DNA from: JBDSYA01 sp039925865
GTDB lineage: Bacteria > Bacteroidota > Ignavibacteria > Tepidaquicellales > Tepidaquicellaceae
Assembly: GCA_039925865.1 (NCBI GenBank)
Contig: JBDSYA010000180.1
Location: 1-27,598 of the forward strand
Length of the DNA stretch: 27,598 bases
Direction: 5' to 3'
Both the position numbers and the translations under genes were made by a program. The number at the start of each line of letters is the position of its first letter. Within the stretch, counting starts at the first letter, position 1. This document shows, one piece after another, positions 15,496 through 24,623 of this stretch. The notes under the pieces were generated by a model. It was not told the DNA's origin. It worked only from the letters and a program-made list of their open reading frames with translations, and did no database searches.

Positions 15496-17913
15496 ATGCG
15501 AATCAAACTCATTTTTAATGCAGGGAAATGCTTATTCTATTTTGGAAGTCTGATCTTAATTTTCTTCATTTCACAGACCTTTAATGGGTGCGGAGGTTCA
15601 GAGGAAGAACAGATCGTCGATCAAAGGGAAATCGACTCTATAGAAGTTTATTCCAAAATGCAAAAAGCATTTACTTTATATAAAAAAGCATTAATTTATA
15701 ATCAGTCTGCTGACGACAAAAATGCTAACATTACTTTTGAATCATCACTAAAAACACTGGACGAGATCAGTTATGAAACTATAACAAAAAGTCAGAATTA
15801 TTTTTGGAAAATAGATTATGATGAACTTGCAAAAAGTATTACTGAAGATTATTTCGTTACACAATCCGAGCTAAGTCAGAACAGTCTTATATTTGAGTTT
15901 GCTAAACGAGTTCCGGTTCATTATGACAAGGTAGAACAGATCTCCGGCGATAGAGAACCTATGCCCGGGGGAAATGATATTCCGTTAGTGAAAAATTCTG
16001 CTGTTGAAGGATACATCGAATTTTTTTCTAATACTGACAGAGGCAGGAGTTTTATAGATAAATGCCTTTACCGTTCGGGAAAATATTTTCCTCTAATGAG
16101 AAAGATACTTAAGTTTAATAATGCACCCGAAGAGCTGGTGTATCTTTCTGTTCAGGAGTCCGGCCTTTCACCTACTATTGTTTCCAAAGCCGGTGCCGTA
16201 GGTCTTTGGCAATTTATGCCTGCAACCGGACAAGCTTACGGACTGGATCAGGATGGGTATCGTGATGACAGAAGAGATTTTGAAAAAGCAACTGATGCAG
16301 CTGCAAAACATTTAAAAGATCTGTATAAAACTTATGATGACTGGTATCTGGCTTTTTCCGCTTACAATGCAGGACCGGGAAGAGTTAACAAAGCTATCAG
16401 CAGGAGCGGATCGCGTGATTTTTGGGAACTTCGAGGATATCTTCCTGGTGAAACAAAAAATTACGTGCCTTCAATCATTGCACTTTCATTTGTATTAAGA
16501 AGTCCTGAAGAGTATGGATTCAAAGACGTTGAGTTTGGAGCTCCTGTATCTTTTGACAGAGTTGATGTTAAAACTCAGCTGACATTGCAGAAAATTGCAG
16601 AACTTTGTGAAACTGATATTGAAACCATAAGAGAATTAAATTCTGAAATTACACATGATGAAGTTCCTCAGTATGATATGGCTTATCAGATCCGGATTCC
16701 TCAAAACAGCTTTGATAAATTTGCAGCTAATTTTAATAAGGCTGATGACATTGATAAAAGCGCAAATTTTTCTCCCGAATTCGCAGGCAATGAAATAGCT
16801 GAATATGGCGGTTCAATAAGCGGTGTTCATTATAAAGTAAAAAATTATGAGCCCGATGACAAAAGGAAAATTACAATTACGGAAGGAAGAATGGTTGTAA
16901 AGTATGAATTTCAAAAAAAAGATCTGCTTAGTGTTGTGGCGGTTCAATACAGCGTGAGGCCTACAGATATCAGGATATGGAACAATATAAATTATGGGTT
17001 ATATCCTGAGAAAAAACAAGAACTCTCAATTTATCTTTCTGAAGAAAAATACAGATCTCTATATGGCGGAAATGATGTAAAAGATTCTGAACAAAATATA
17101 CAAATTACCGGTGAGACTACTAAACCTGAGATCAAAGTTGAAAATGAAATTACGAAAATAGAAGCGCAAAATCCTGAAACGATTAAAGAAGAAAATATTG
17201 CTGAGACATTATCTTTCGAATCAAATATAACAACTGAATCAAATTCAACAACTGAAACAAATACAAGTACAGAAGTAAATTCCAGTTTGCAGAAAGAAAT
17301 ATTTACGGATGAAGAAACCGAAGAGCCGGCTGAAGAAATGGTAAATGAAACTGTGAGCACAACTGCCTCAAGAAAAATAAATTTCACTTCAACGGTATAT
17401 GTAGTTTCTGAAGGAGATAACCTTTCTGCTATAGCCCGGAAATCGGGTGTATCAGTAAACGATCTTCTGGAATGGAATCAACTTGAGTCAGATAAGATCA
17501 TTGTCGGACAAAAGTTAAAGATCCATCCACAAGATACCAAAATTTCCCTTCATGCAGTGACTGCGGGGGAAAATCTTACAATGATAGCAAATGAATATAA
17601 TTTGAGTCTTGATGCATTAAAAGAATTAAATGATCTGAACGATGATGTAATATTTCCGGGACAAAAACTGAAAGTCATAAATGCAAAAACATCAAAAGCA
17701 AAAAATACAAATACTTCAGGCGTAAAAAAAACTTATAAAGTTAAAAAAGGTGAAACAATTGCCTCGATTGCTGAAGCTAATAATGTATCTGTAAAGGATA
17801 TTAAAAAATTCAATAGCCTGACGAATGATAAAATAATCGTTGGCCAGATCCTCAAACTTTACGAAGATTCTGCATCTTCAAAGAAACAAAAAGTGAGAAA
17901 GAAAAAAAATTAA
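15496..17913 (+). CDS. Lipoprotein lytic transglycosylase with LysM repeats (MltD-like)
   Basis: An 805-aa periplasmic enzyme. The N-terminus carries a membrane segment and a lipobox-like TFNGC with Cys32. The SLT domain spans about 205-330; its catalytic Glu is Glu221 in VQESGLSP, followed by GAVGLWQFMPATGQ and AYNAGPGRV. Three clear LysM domains lie at about 634-677, 685-728 and 747-790 (for example SEGDNLSAIARKSGVS), with degenerate LysM-like segments near 357-402 and 468-516. A Thr/Glu/Ser-rich linker (about 540-620) separates the halves. The protein cleaves the glycan strands of peptidoglycan, forming 1,6-anhydro ends. The basic end (KKQKVRKKKN) is unusual but not disabling. Confidence 0.92.
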   Translation: MRIKLIFNAGKCLFYFGSLILIFFISQTFNGCGGSEEEQIVDQREIDSIEVYSKMQKAFTLYKKALIYNQSADDKNANITFESSLKTLDEISYETITKSQNYFWKIDYDELAKSITEDYFVTQSELSQNSLIFEFAKRVPVHYDKVEQISGDREPMPGGNDIPLVKNSAVEGYIEFFSNTDRGRSFIDKCLYRSGKYFPLMRKILKFNNAPEELVYLSVQESGLSPTIVSKAGAVGLWQFMPATGQAYGLDQDGYRDDRRDFEKATDAAAKHLKDLYKTYDDWYLAFSAYNAGPGRVNKAISRSGSRDFWELRGYLPGETKNYVPSIIALSFVLRSPEEYGFKDVEFGAPVSFDRVDVKTQLTLQKIAELCETDIETIRELNSEITHDEVPQYDMAYQIRIPQNSFDKFAANFNKADDIDKSANFSPEFAGNEIAEYGGSISGVHYKVKNYEPDDKRKITITEGRMVVKYEFQKKDLLSVVAVQYSVRPTDIRIWNNINYGLYPEKKQELSIYLSEEKYRSLYGGNDVKDSEQNIQITGETTKPEIKVENEITKIEAQNPETIKEENIAETLSFESNITTESNSTTETNTSTEVNSSLQKEIFTDEETEEPAEEMVNETVSTTASRKINFTSTVYVVSEGDNLSAIARKSGVSVNDLLEWNQLESDKIIVGQKLKIHPQDTKISLHAVTAGENLTMIANEYNLSLDALKELNDLNDDVIFPGQKLKVINAKTSKAKNTNTSGVKKTYKVKKGETIASIAEANNVSVKDIKKFNSLTNDKIIVGQILKLYEDSASSKKQKVRKKKN

Positions 17914-18029
17914 TCTGCTAATTCGGATTTGATAAATAAGTTAAATCTAAAATCTCAACTTTCCGTTGTTATTATCGGGCCATACTTGCCTGCTATCATA
18001 CACTATTCTTTTAAATTTACGACTAACTA

Positions 18030-21000
18030 ATGTTCAAACGATTTACCATTTACTTACTTTTATTTATATCCGTTAATGTTTCATACGGGCAGGACAATTA
18101 TTTCTACCAGGGAAAATTAATTACGCTTGAGCAAAGAACTGATAAAGCAGTTGTAGTTCTTAATTCAAATTTCTTTTCAAAAGAGCAGAAGAGCGAAAGT
18201 ATAGATAATGTTTTGAGCTCAGGATCTGAAACGAAAGAGATCTCAGATAATGTATATCTGATCAACTTTAATGAAAATAAATCAGCTTCGGAAATTCAGA
18301 ACTTCATTTCAGTTTTATTATCTAGAAATAGTTTGATAAAGCTGGTAGCTCCGGCTTACTATGGTGAATCAAAAAGAGTCACACAATTACCGGGAGATGA
18401 ATTTATAGTCAGGCTAAAAAATGTAAAAGATAAAGAGAAGCTTGATATAATTAATGCAAATAATAATATAGTAATAATTGGTAATGTATCAAACGAACGT
18501 GGATTTTTATTAAAGTCTAATGACGGAGTTAGGAAAAATGCGCTTGAACTTTCGGACATTTATTTTAAAACGGGTCTTTTTGAATATGCAGAACCAAATT
18601 TCATTTATCCGGAAGGCTGTTTGTTAACTATGACTCCAAATGATCCTCTTTATCCGCTTCAATGGGCTTTAAATAATACAGGCCAGTCCGTCCCAACCGG
18701 AGGAGATTCTACTAATGGTGATCATAATTTTATAAATGGAATTCCTAATTCAGATATCGATGCAAATTTAGCCTGGGATTTTACAACGGGAAGTTCTACA
18801 ATTAAAATAGGAGTTGTTGATACAGGCATTGATTCTACACATCCGGACTTTAATATATCCGGACATCTTATGACCGGATATGATGCCGTATATAATAAAT
18901 ATGGTGTTCCAAAAGATTCCGGAGATTTGGGAGGCCACGGTACCTGCACAGCAGGGTTAGTGGGTGCTCTGACAAATAACGGAGTTGGCACCGCAGGTGT
19001 AGCTCCCGGCTGTCGCATTATGGCTTTCAGAATTTTTAATAAATCATTGTCCTCAACGATAATTGGTATCGGCAGGGCATTTGATACTGCAACCGTTTTA
19101 GGAATTCATATAATGAGCAATAGCTGGAACGGTGGAACCGCAAGTACAACTGTTACTAATGCGATCAATAATGCTGCTTTAAACGGACGGGGAGGTTTGG
19201 GCTGTATTATTTTAGTTACCGCAGGAAATGACGGGCGCAATTCTGTATGGTACCCATCTTATCTTTCCAATGCAGTAAGTGTCGGAGCATCGACTCCACA
19301 TGATCAGAAAAAATCTCCGGGTACAGGCAACCAGTACTGGTGGGGTGCAAATTACGGAGAAAATGAAAACGGTGATCTTGACGTAGTAGCACCGACAGAT
19401 TGTTACACGACAGATATTCAGGGTGCTTTTGGATACAATAATACTCCGGGACCTGCAGGAAATTATTTTAAATCATTTAATGGGACTTCATGTGCATGCC
19501 CGCAAGTTTCAGGGATAGCGGCCCTGATACTTTCTATCAATCCTTCTTTCACACGTCTTGAAGTTATGGATAGAATTTATCGCGGATGTGATAAAATTGA
19601 TAATGTTGATTACTCAAAAAATAAAACGTACGGAAAATGGAATGATTACTGCGGATACGGAAGAGTTAATGCTTATCATTCTGTCAGACTGGCAGCTGGT
19701 ATTGATGTAACACCACCTACCATTAATCATAAAAACATTTACTCTCATTCAAGTACTTTTCCGACTCAGATTAATGCAGAAATATTAGATCAGGATGGGA
19801 CTTCTGTACCGGTATCCGGCGTTAACCAACCAAAATTACTTTATAGAATTAATAAACTTGAAAGCGGTTGGTCATTGTATGATACATTGACCGCTTCCCT
19901 TGTAACAGGAAATAATTTTTCATTTTACATTCCTGGTCTTGGATATGAAACTCAGGTGCAATATTATATTACTGCAAGAGATAATCTTGGCAACCAATCT
20001 TCGTTTCCTAAAGGTTCTCCGCATAATTTTTGGCTTTGCTCTTTTTCTGTAGGAAATTTTTTGACAGAAAAAAAATCGACGGGAGCTTTTAATTGTTCGG
20101 AAAGCGGTGTAACATATTCACCGTTACTCAGCTTTAATAATTTTAGAATAGTAAATACAAAAGTTGAAATATATCTGAGACATAATCAGATTAGAGATGA
20201 GATCATAGAGCTGTATTCACCAAATTTAGATCCTAATAATAACAGGAAATGTTTATTTGCTTCTAATGGGGGTACCGGTGCCAATATTAACGGGGCAATA
20301 GTGACAGATACAGCAAATCAATTTTGGGGATCCGGAGCTCCTCCATATTCAAGTGGGCTATTTAGAGGCGATTATTTATTGAATGGCCTTAACGGAACCA
20401 GTGCTGGAGGTAACTGGAAGATCCTTAACTATGACCAGTTTGCCGGAAATGCAGCAAATTACGACAGTGTAATAGTTAGTTTTACAAGGACAGCAGGTAT
20501 TGCTTCACCAAGTGCCCGTCATGATTCGCCATCAGATACAATATTGAATTTCGGAAATGTAAACTATCCTGACTCTGTAATTAGGAATTTTTATTTAAAA
20601 AATGCTGGCACGGATACTTTGACTGTTAATGGAATTTATTTTACAGGTCCATATTCATTTAAATTTTCTGTTCTTAATCTTGCGCCTGTTCGCATTATCC
20701 CTGATGACAGCATGTTGTTTTTTGTATTGCTGAAAACCGATTCCCAGGATACAACTATTGTTGTTAGTGATGCAATTGAGAATGCGGTTATGAATTTCAA
20801 TACAGATGATCCGTCAAAATCTGTTTTTAAAGTTTCACTACAGACAGAGAATATACTTCAACAAGCCCGGACACTTAATCTAAAGCTTTTTATACAGGGT
20901 TTTTATGATACACTTACAAACTCTACCGAAAGAGACACAATAAAAGTCTATTTACGAAATGCACTTTCTCCCTATACCATTATCGATTCTTCCCGTGCAT

Positions 21001-21413
21001 ATATTGACTCCTCCGGCACAGGTTCCTTTTTATTTTTCAATGCCTCAGACAGTGTTGATTACATTCTTCAGATCGTCCATAGAAATTCTATAAGAACCTG
21101 GAGTAAATTACCAGGTCAAAGATTTATTTCTAACACAATGCAGTTTGATTTGAGCTCAGATTCGAGTCAGGCAGTCGGATATAATCTTTTGCAGGTCGAT
21201 AGTAATCCTGTAACATTTGCAATGTATAACGGTGATGCAAATCAAGACGGGCTGGTCGATGGAACAGATATGCTTCTTATTGATAATGATGTTGTACTTT
21301 TAGTTTCAGGTTATGTTCCCACTGATACGAATGGTGATGGATTTATTGACGGAACTGATTCAGCAATAGCTTCGAATAATGCCGCAGAATATATTTATGA
21401 AATTTCTCCGTAG
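18030..21413 (+). CDS. Secreted subtilisin-like protease (S8) with dockerin-like C-terminal tail
   Basis: A 1127-aa secreted protease. The signal peptide ends near residue 20 (VSYG-Q) and a long propeptide reaches about 195. The S8 domain has Asp264 (VVDTGIDSTHP), His303 (GGHGTCTAG), oxyanion Asn400 (TAGNDGR) and Ser487 (FNGTSCACPQ). A P/homoB-like jelly roll follows at about 680-820. An immunoglobulin-like ASPM/SPD-2/Hydin-type segment lies at about 835-935 (FGNVNYPDS, FYLKNAGTDTLTV). The last 60 residues contain two calcium-loop repeats, GDANQDGLVDGTD and DTNGDGFIDGTD. This tail is dockerin-like and recurs, to my knowledge, in secreted proteins of Ignavibacteria; whether it sorts the protein or anchors it is unknown. 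The gene is monocistronic, 116 nt after the transglycosylase gene. Confidence 0.93.
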   Translation: MFKRFTIYLLLFISVNVSYGQDNYFYQGKLITLEQRTDKAVVVLNSNFFSKEQKSESIDNVLSSGSETKEISDNVYLINFNENKSASEIQNFISVLLSRNSLIKLVAPAYYGESKRVTQLPGDEFIVRLKNVKDKEKLDIINANNNIVIIGNVSNERGFLLKSNDGVRKNALELSDIYFKTGLFEYAEPNFIYPEGCLLTMTPNDPLYPLQWALNNTGQSVPTGGDSTNGDHNFINGIPNSDIDANLAWDFTTGSSTIKIGVVDTGIDSTHPDFNISGHLMTGYDAVYNKYGVPKDSGDLGGHGTCTAGLVGALTNNGVGTAGVAPGCRIMAFRIFNKSLSSTIIGIGRAFDTATVLGIHIMSNSWNGGTASTTVTNAINNAALNGRGGLGCIILVTAGNDGRNSVWYPSYLSNAVSVGASTPHDQKKSPGTGNQYWWGANYGENENGDLDVVAPTDCYTTDIQGAFGYNNTPGPAGNYFKSFNGTSCACPQVSGIAALILSINPSFTRLEVMDRIYRGCDKIDNVDYSKNKTYGKWNDYCGYGRVNAYHSVRLAAGIDVTPPTINHKNIYSHSSTFPTQINAEILDQDGTSVPVSGVNQPKLLYRINKLESGWSLYDTLTASLVTGNNFSFYIPGLGYETQVQYYITARDNLGNQSSFPKGSPHNFWLCSFSVGNFLTEKKSTGAFNCSESGVTYSPLLSFNNFRIVNTKVEIYLRHNQIRDEIIELYSPNLDPNNNRKCLFASNGGTGANINGAIVTDTANQFWGSGAPPYSSGLFRGDYLLNGLNGTSAGGNWKILNYDQFAGNAANYDSVIVSFTRTAGIASPSARHDSPSDTILNFGNVNYPDSVIRNFYLKNAGTDTLTVNGIYFTGPYSFKFSVLNLAPVRIIPDDSMLFFVLLKTDSQDTTIVVSDAIENAVMNFNTDDPSKSVFKVSLQTENILQQARTLNLKLFIQGFYDTLTNSTERDTIKVYLRNALSPYTIIDSSRAYIDSSGTGSFLFFNASDSVDYILQIVHRNSIRTWSKLPGQRFISNTMQFDLSSDSSQAVGYNLLQVDSNPVTFAMYNGDANQDGLVDGTDMLLIDNDVVLLVSGYVPTDTNGDGFIDGTDSAIASNNAAEYIYEISP

Positions 21414-21426
21414 TAAATAATTTTTC

Positions 21427-21459
21427 CCGGAGTTGATGTAGTTGATAATTTTACTCCGG
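21427..21459. terminator. Possible bidirectional terminator between convergent genes
   Basis: CCGGAGT (21427-21433) and ACTCCGG (21453-21459) form a 7-bp perfect stem with a 19-nt loop, between the protease stop and the ATP-grasp stop. Neither strand has a proper U-tract right after the stem, so this is only a weak candidate. Confidence 0.3.
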
Positions 21460-21528
21460 ACTTAATCAGGTTACAATTTATTTTTTATTAAATTGGTATT
21501 ATGACTGGCTTAATAAGTGCTTAGTTAG

Positions 21529-22425
21529 CTAACCTTTCGACTTCATTATTGCAGCATTTACCATTTGTTCAATTCCTCCCGAGGCTAAGTTAAAGTAAAG
21601 AACCGGTTCAATAAGTTCAATCTCCATTACAGCAAGTGTGTTATCAATCCTTGCCAGGTCCAGGCGCGCATAAAGAACATCAAACGGAAGTTTAGTCATA
21701 ATATTATCAGCTTGAAGGATATCATTTTTTTCAGGCTCTACATATACAATAGTTCCACCATAAATTCCGTGAGCGCGAAAATCGCCGTGGGCAGGTTTCT
21801 TCAATAGAACATGAGAAAGATCTCCATTAATATAAATATATGAATACTCTCCTTCGGATATGACTGAATTTATTAAAGGCTGGATAAGATACTTTTGATG
21901 CGTTTGCTTTAAACTTAAATTTTTATATTCTTTTGCTATTTCATTTATTAAAATCCGTTGAACACCCGCTCCGCCTGCACCCACAGCAGGTTTTATGACA
22001 GCCTCTTGCCAGTTATTTTCAGCAAAATAATTTTGAAGAACCATAAAATCACATTCGTCAGCTTTATAAGTTGGGATAATTGGGATTTCCCATTGCTGCA
22101 GTTCAAATAAATACAGCTTATCACTATTCCATCTAACCGCATTTAAAGGATTGAATAACTTACATTGTGAAGATTCAATTTTTGATAAAACATTAAGAAA
22201 CTCTTCACGCCTGTCAATGTAATCCCAGGTACTTCTGATTATTGCCATATCAAATTTTTCCCACTCTATGTTTGGATCACTCCATATAATTGATGAAGCT
22301 TCGTGTCCCTGCGACTCAAAACCTGCAATCAAAAGTCTGTCGTCATCGAATAGCTCATCATAATCTTTTATGTCACCCTCAGCAAATGCCGGAAGATTTT
22401 CACAGCGCAAAATACCTACTTTCAT
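21529..22425 (-). CDS. ATP-grasp ligase, DcsG/RimK-like
   Basis: A 298-aa ATP-grasp protein. The N-terminal part (MKVGILRCENLPAF; later IIRSTWDYIDRREEF) is typical of the DcsG-like group, whose best known member acts in D-cycloserine synthesis. The central domain has VIKPAVGAGGAGVQ (about 143-156), and the C-terminal part has LYARLDLARI and MEIELIEPVLYF, which bring the metal-binding Asp, Glu and Glu. Such enzymes join a carboxylate to an amine through an acyl phosphate, or act as amino-acid ligases; the substrate is not predictable. No biosynthetic neighbours are present. The gene is convergent with the protease gene and starts at ATG 22423-22425. Confidence 0.8.
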   Translation of the reverse strand: MKVGILRCENLPAFAEGDIKDYDELFDDDRLLIAGFESQGHEASSIIWSDPNIEWEKFDMAIIRSTWDYIDRREEFLNVLSKIESSQCKLFNPLNAVRWNSDKLYLFELQQWEIPIIPTYKADECDFMVLQNYFAENNWQEAVIKPAVGAGGAGVQRILINEIAKEYKNLSLKQTHQKYLIQPLINSVISEGEYSYIYINGDLSHVLLKKPAHGDFRAHGIYGGTIVYVEPEKNDILQADNIMTKLPFDVLYARLDLARIDNTLAVMEIELIEPVLYFNLASGGIEQMVNAAIMKSKG

Positions 22426-23211
22426 GGTTTCCTTTCGAAGTTTTTGTTTTATGATGAAATGTTTAATATTTCTTTTATAATATTGAAAAATAAGACAAGA
22501 ATAAACTGGTTTAAGATTTAAATTCTCTTTTTACTAAAATTTTCAATTATGAAAACATCTTGCAATTACATTTCCCTTAATAAAAAATATTGAATTTAGA
22601 AATACTCAGGTGGTTGGTTTACTATTCCCTACTCTAAAACTTTTAGTTAACAGGCATTTGAAATATAATTTTTTATAAAAAAGAAAAAGACATGCGATAT
22701 AAACCAAATCGTCTTCAAAAATAAATCCGGTAAAACCTACTCTCCTGCCGGCTTCATATTCCAGCCATGTAAAAGTACTTTTTTCCCGTATCACATTTTT
22801 CTTACCTTACTTTTTATCGGACTTTAAATTAAAATTTCAATATTTTACAAAAATCAAAATTTAAGGCTCATATTGATTTCCTCTGCTTACCAAATCCTTG
22901 ACCCCTTTCAACCGGTCAAGGAAAACGGTTTTACTCGGAAAATTTAAAAAATTCTCGTATGAAGTATCATTGGAAAACTGATTTATGATTTTTTATTTTA
23001 GGATTTTAAAATTTATTGTTCCATTTTGATCAATTCAATTAGAATTTCAAAAATCATTTATAATAACTATTTAAAAAATCAATCTTAAGCAAAAAATTTG
23101 TTATCTTTAATAAATACTATCGATAATTACTTGTGTTTTACTTTAATAATTTATTGTACAATGTAGTACAATGTTACAAATTTAAAAGGTTTTTCTTTAA
23201 AACATCGTCTT
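22426..23211. other. Intergenic stretch without a convincing gene
   Basis: A 786-bp AT-rich gap between divergent genes. A GTG-started frame of 62 codons (22606-22794, minus) exists but is not convincing. A 9-bp inverted repeat lies at 22895-22922. Just before the channel gene there is a 10-bp direct repeat (GTACAATGTA then GTACAATGTT, 23156-23175). TATCTTTA at 23102-23109 is a poor promoter candidate. Confidence 0.5.
22895..22922. repeat. 9-bp perfect inverted repeat (operator-like dyad)
   Basis: TCCTTGACC (22895-22903) and GGTCAAGGA (22914-22922) are exact reverse complements around a 10-nt centre. No T-run follows on either strand, so it is not a terminator. It may be a protein-binding dyad, far from either neighbouring start. 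Confidence 0.35.
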
Positions 23212-24111
23212 ATGGATTTTGATATAAAATCGTTCACAAATCTGATCACCGGGAAACTCACAAATTGGATAGAAGCACTGATAAAACTCCTTCCGAATAT
23301 AATATTAGCAGCCTTAATACTGGTTCTTGGCTTGATCGTTTCAAAGCTGGCAAAAAAAACGGCGCTAAGGATAGTTTCCAAAATTTCCCCCAGTCAAACA
23401 TTAAATCATCTCTTCGGTTCGGTTGTTTATATCACGTGTATCGGCATTACTATCTTTACAGTTCTCAGCATTTTAAATTTAGATAAAGCCGTCACATCTA
23501 TACTGGCGGGAGCAGGCATCATCGGTCTGGCACTGGCTTTTGCATTTCAGGATATCGCAGCGAATTTTATTTCCGGAATATTTATTTCCTTCCGGAAGCC
23601 GTTAAAAGTTGGCGACATTGTCAGGATAAAAAATTACATGGGAAAAGTTCAGGAAGTCAATTTGCGGGATACCGTAATGCTGACATTCAATGGTGAAACT
23701 GTAATTATACCCAACAAGGATGTCTTTCAAAATCCAATTGAAAACTTTTCTTACTTAGGGAAACGCCGTCTTGATCTTACCGTTGGTGTTTCGTATGGCG
23801 AGAATCTTGAAAATGTAAGACAGATCACTCTTGAAGCTGTTAAAGATATTGAAGATATTAGCTCTACGGATGAGATTACACTCTTTTTTTATGAATTCGG
23901 AGAAAGCTCTATTAATTTTTCTCTAAGAATTTGGATTAATTCAACCGAGCAGCAGATTTTCAAAAAAGTTGGTAATGATGCAATCATGAAAATCAAGAAT
24001 GCTTACGATAAGAATTCAATAGTAATACCTTTTCCAATCCGTACACTTGATTTTGGTATTAAAGGAGGAAAGACTCTGAATGAAATGGAAGTAAAAATTA
24101 AGAAGAATTAA
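23212..24111 (+). CDS. mscS: Small-conductance mechanosensitive channel (MscS family)
   Basis: A 299-aa channel, close to the 286 aa of E. coli MscS. Three membrane segments are seen (about 20-47, 63-85, and the pore helix at 93-128). The pore helix contains AGAGIIGLALAFAFQDIAAN, rich in the Gly and Ala that line the closed gate, and is followed by FRKPLKVGDIVRI at the start of the beta domain. LRDTVMLTFNGETVIIPNKD is the family core. The channel opens under membrane tension on hypo-osmotic shock. The start ATG 23212 lies 36 nt after the repeat GTACAATG. The gene stands alone, so no operon context helps. Confidence 0.93.
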   Translation: MDFDIKSFTNLITGKLTNWIEALIKLLPNIILAALILVLGLIVSKLAKKTALRIVSKISPSQTLNHLFGSVVYITCIGITIFTVLSILNLDKAVTSILAGAGIIGLALAFAFQDIAANFISGIFISFRKPLKVGDIVRIKNYMGKVQEVNLRDTVMLTFNGETVIIPNKDVFQNPIENFSYLGKRRLDLTVGVSYGENLENVRQITLEAVKDIEDISSTDEITLFFYEFGESSINFSLRIWINSTEQQIFKKVGNDAIMKIKNAYDKNSIVIPFPIRTLDFGIKGGKTLNEMEVKIKKN

Positions 24112-24623
24112 TAATTCTGAATTAGAATTACATAAATAATTATTTATTTCACATTCTAATAAATTTTAATAGTTGTATGCATTCTTCTCACGAATACTCT
24201 ATAGATCTTATCTCAAGGAAATCAACCCTTTTTTTTGTTTCACAAACATCTTTTACTAATCATATTTGTAATTTGAAAATGATGTGTCGATGAAAATGAT
24301 TGATTTGTGAAGGCTTAAATCCGAAAGCCCTATTCTCCAAACAGCTCTGTAAATCAGTTGTAAATAATTTACAAGGATTTATTCTCCATCAAAATTATCC
24401 TAAATCCTTTTAACCCAAATAACATTCGCAAAGGATAATTGAATCTTTATTGAAGGATATCCCCTGGAATGATTTATAGTTCCAGAGTTTTACATTAACA
24501 AAGAAATCAATTAAAGTATTTTAAATGATTAAAGAAAAAGCCTTATCGAAACAAATCTAAACGGCTTATTAATTCTATATGTAATAATTTCCAAAATCAA
24601 AAATCTTAAATCAAAAATCTGTT
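24112..24623. other. Intergenic stretch without a gene
   Basis: A 512-bp AT-rich gap between convergent genes. A 7-bp hairpin (TAATTCT 24112-24118, AGAATTA 24124-24130) begins directly after the channel stop. A perfect 17-bp palindrome, TTGTAAATAATTTACAA, lies at 24358-24374. Inverted GGATTTA/TAAATCC copies flank the stretch after it. I see no coding frame with support. Confidence 0.5.
24531..24567 (-). terminator. Weak terminator downstream of the carbonic anhydrase gene
   Basis: In minus-strand RNA AAGCC (24567-24563) can pair with GGCUU (24542-24538), and the U-rich UUUCUUU (24537-24531) follows directly. The stem is only 5 bp with a 20-nt loop, so this is a low-confidence call 60-90 nt past the gene. 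Confidence 0.25.

Noticed and set aside
22606..22794. 62-codon minus-strand frame starting with GTG
   Set aside because: It lies in a non-coding gap, has only a weak AAGG upstream, no recognisable family and no operon partner. It could be a fragment, but I would not call it a gene.
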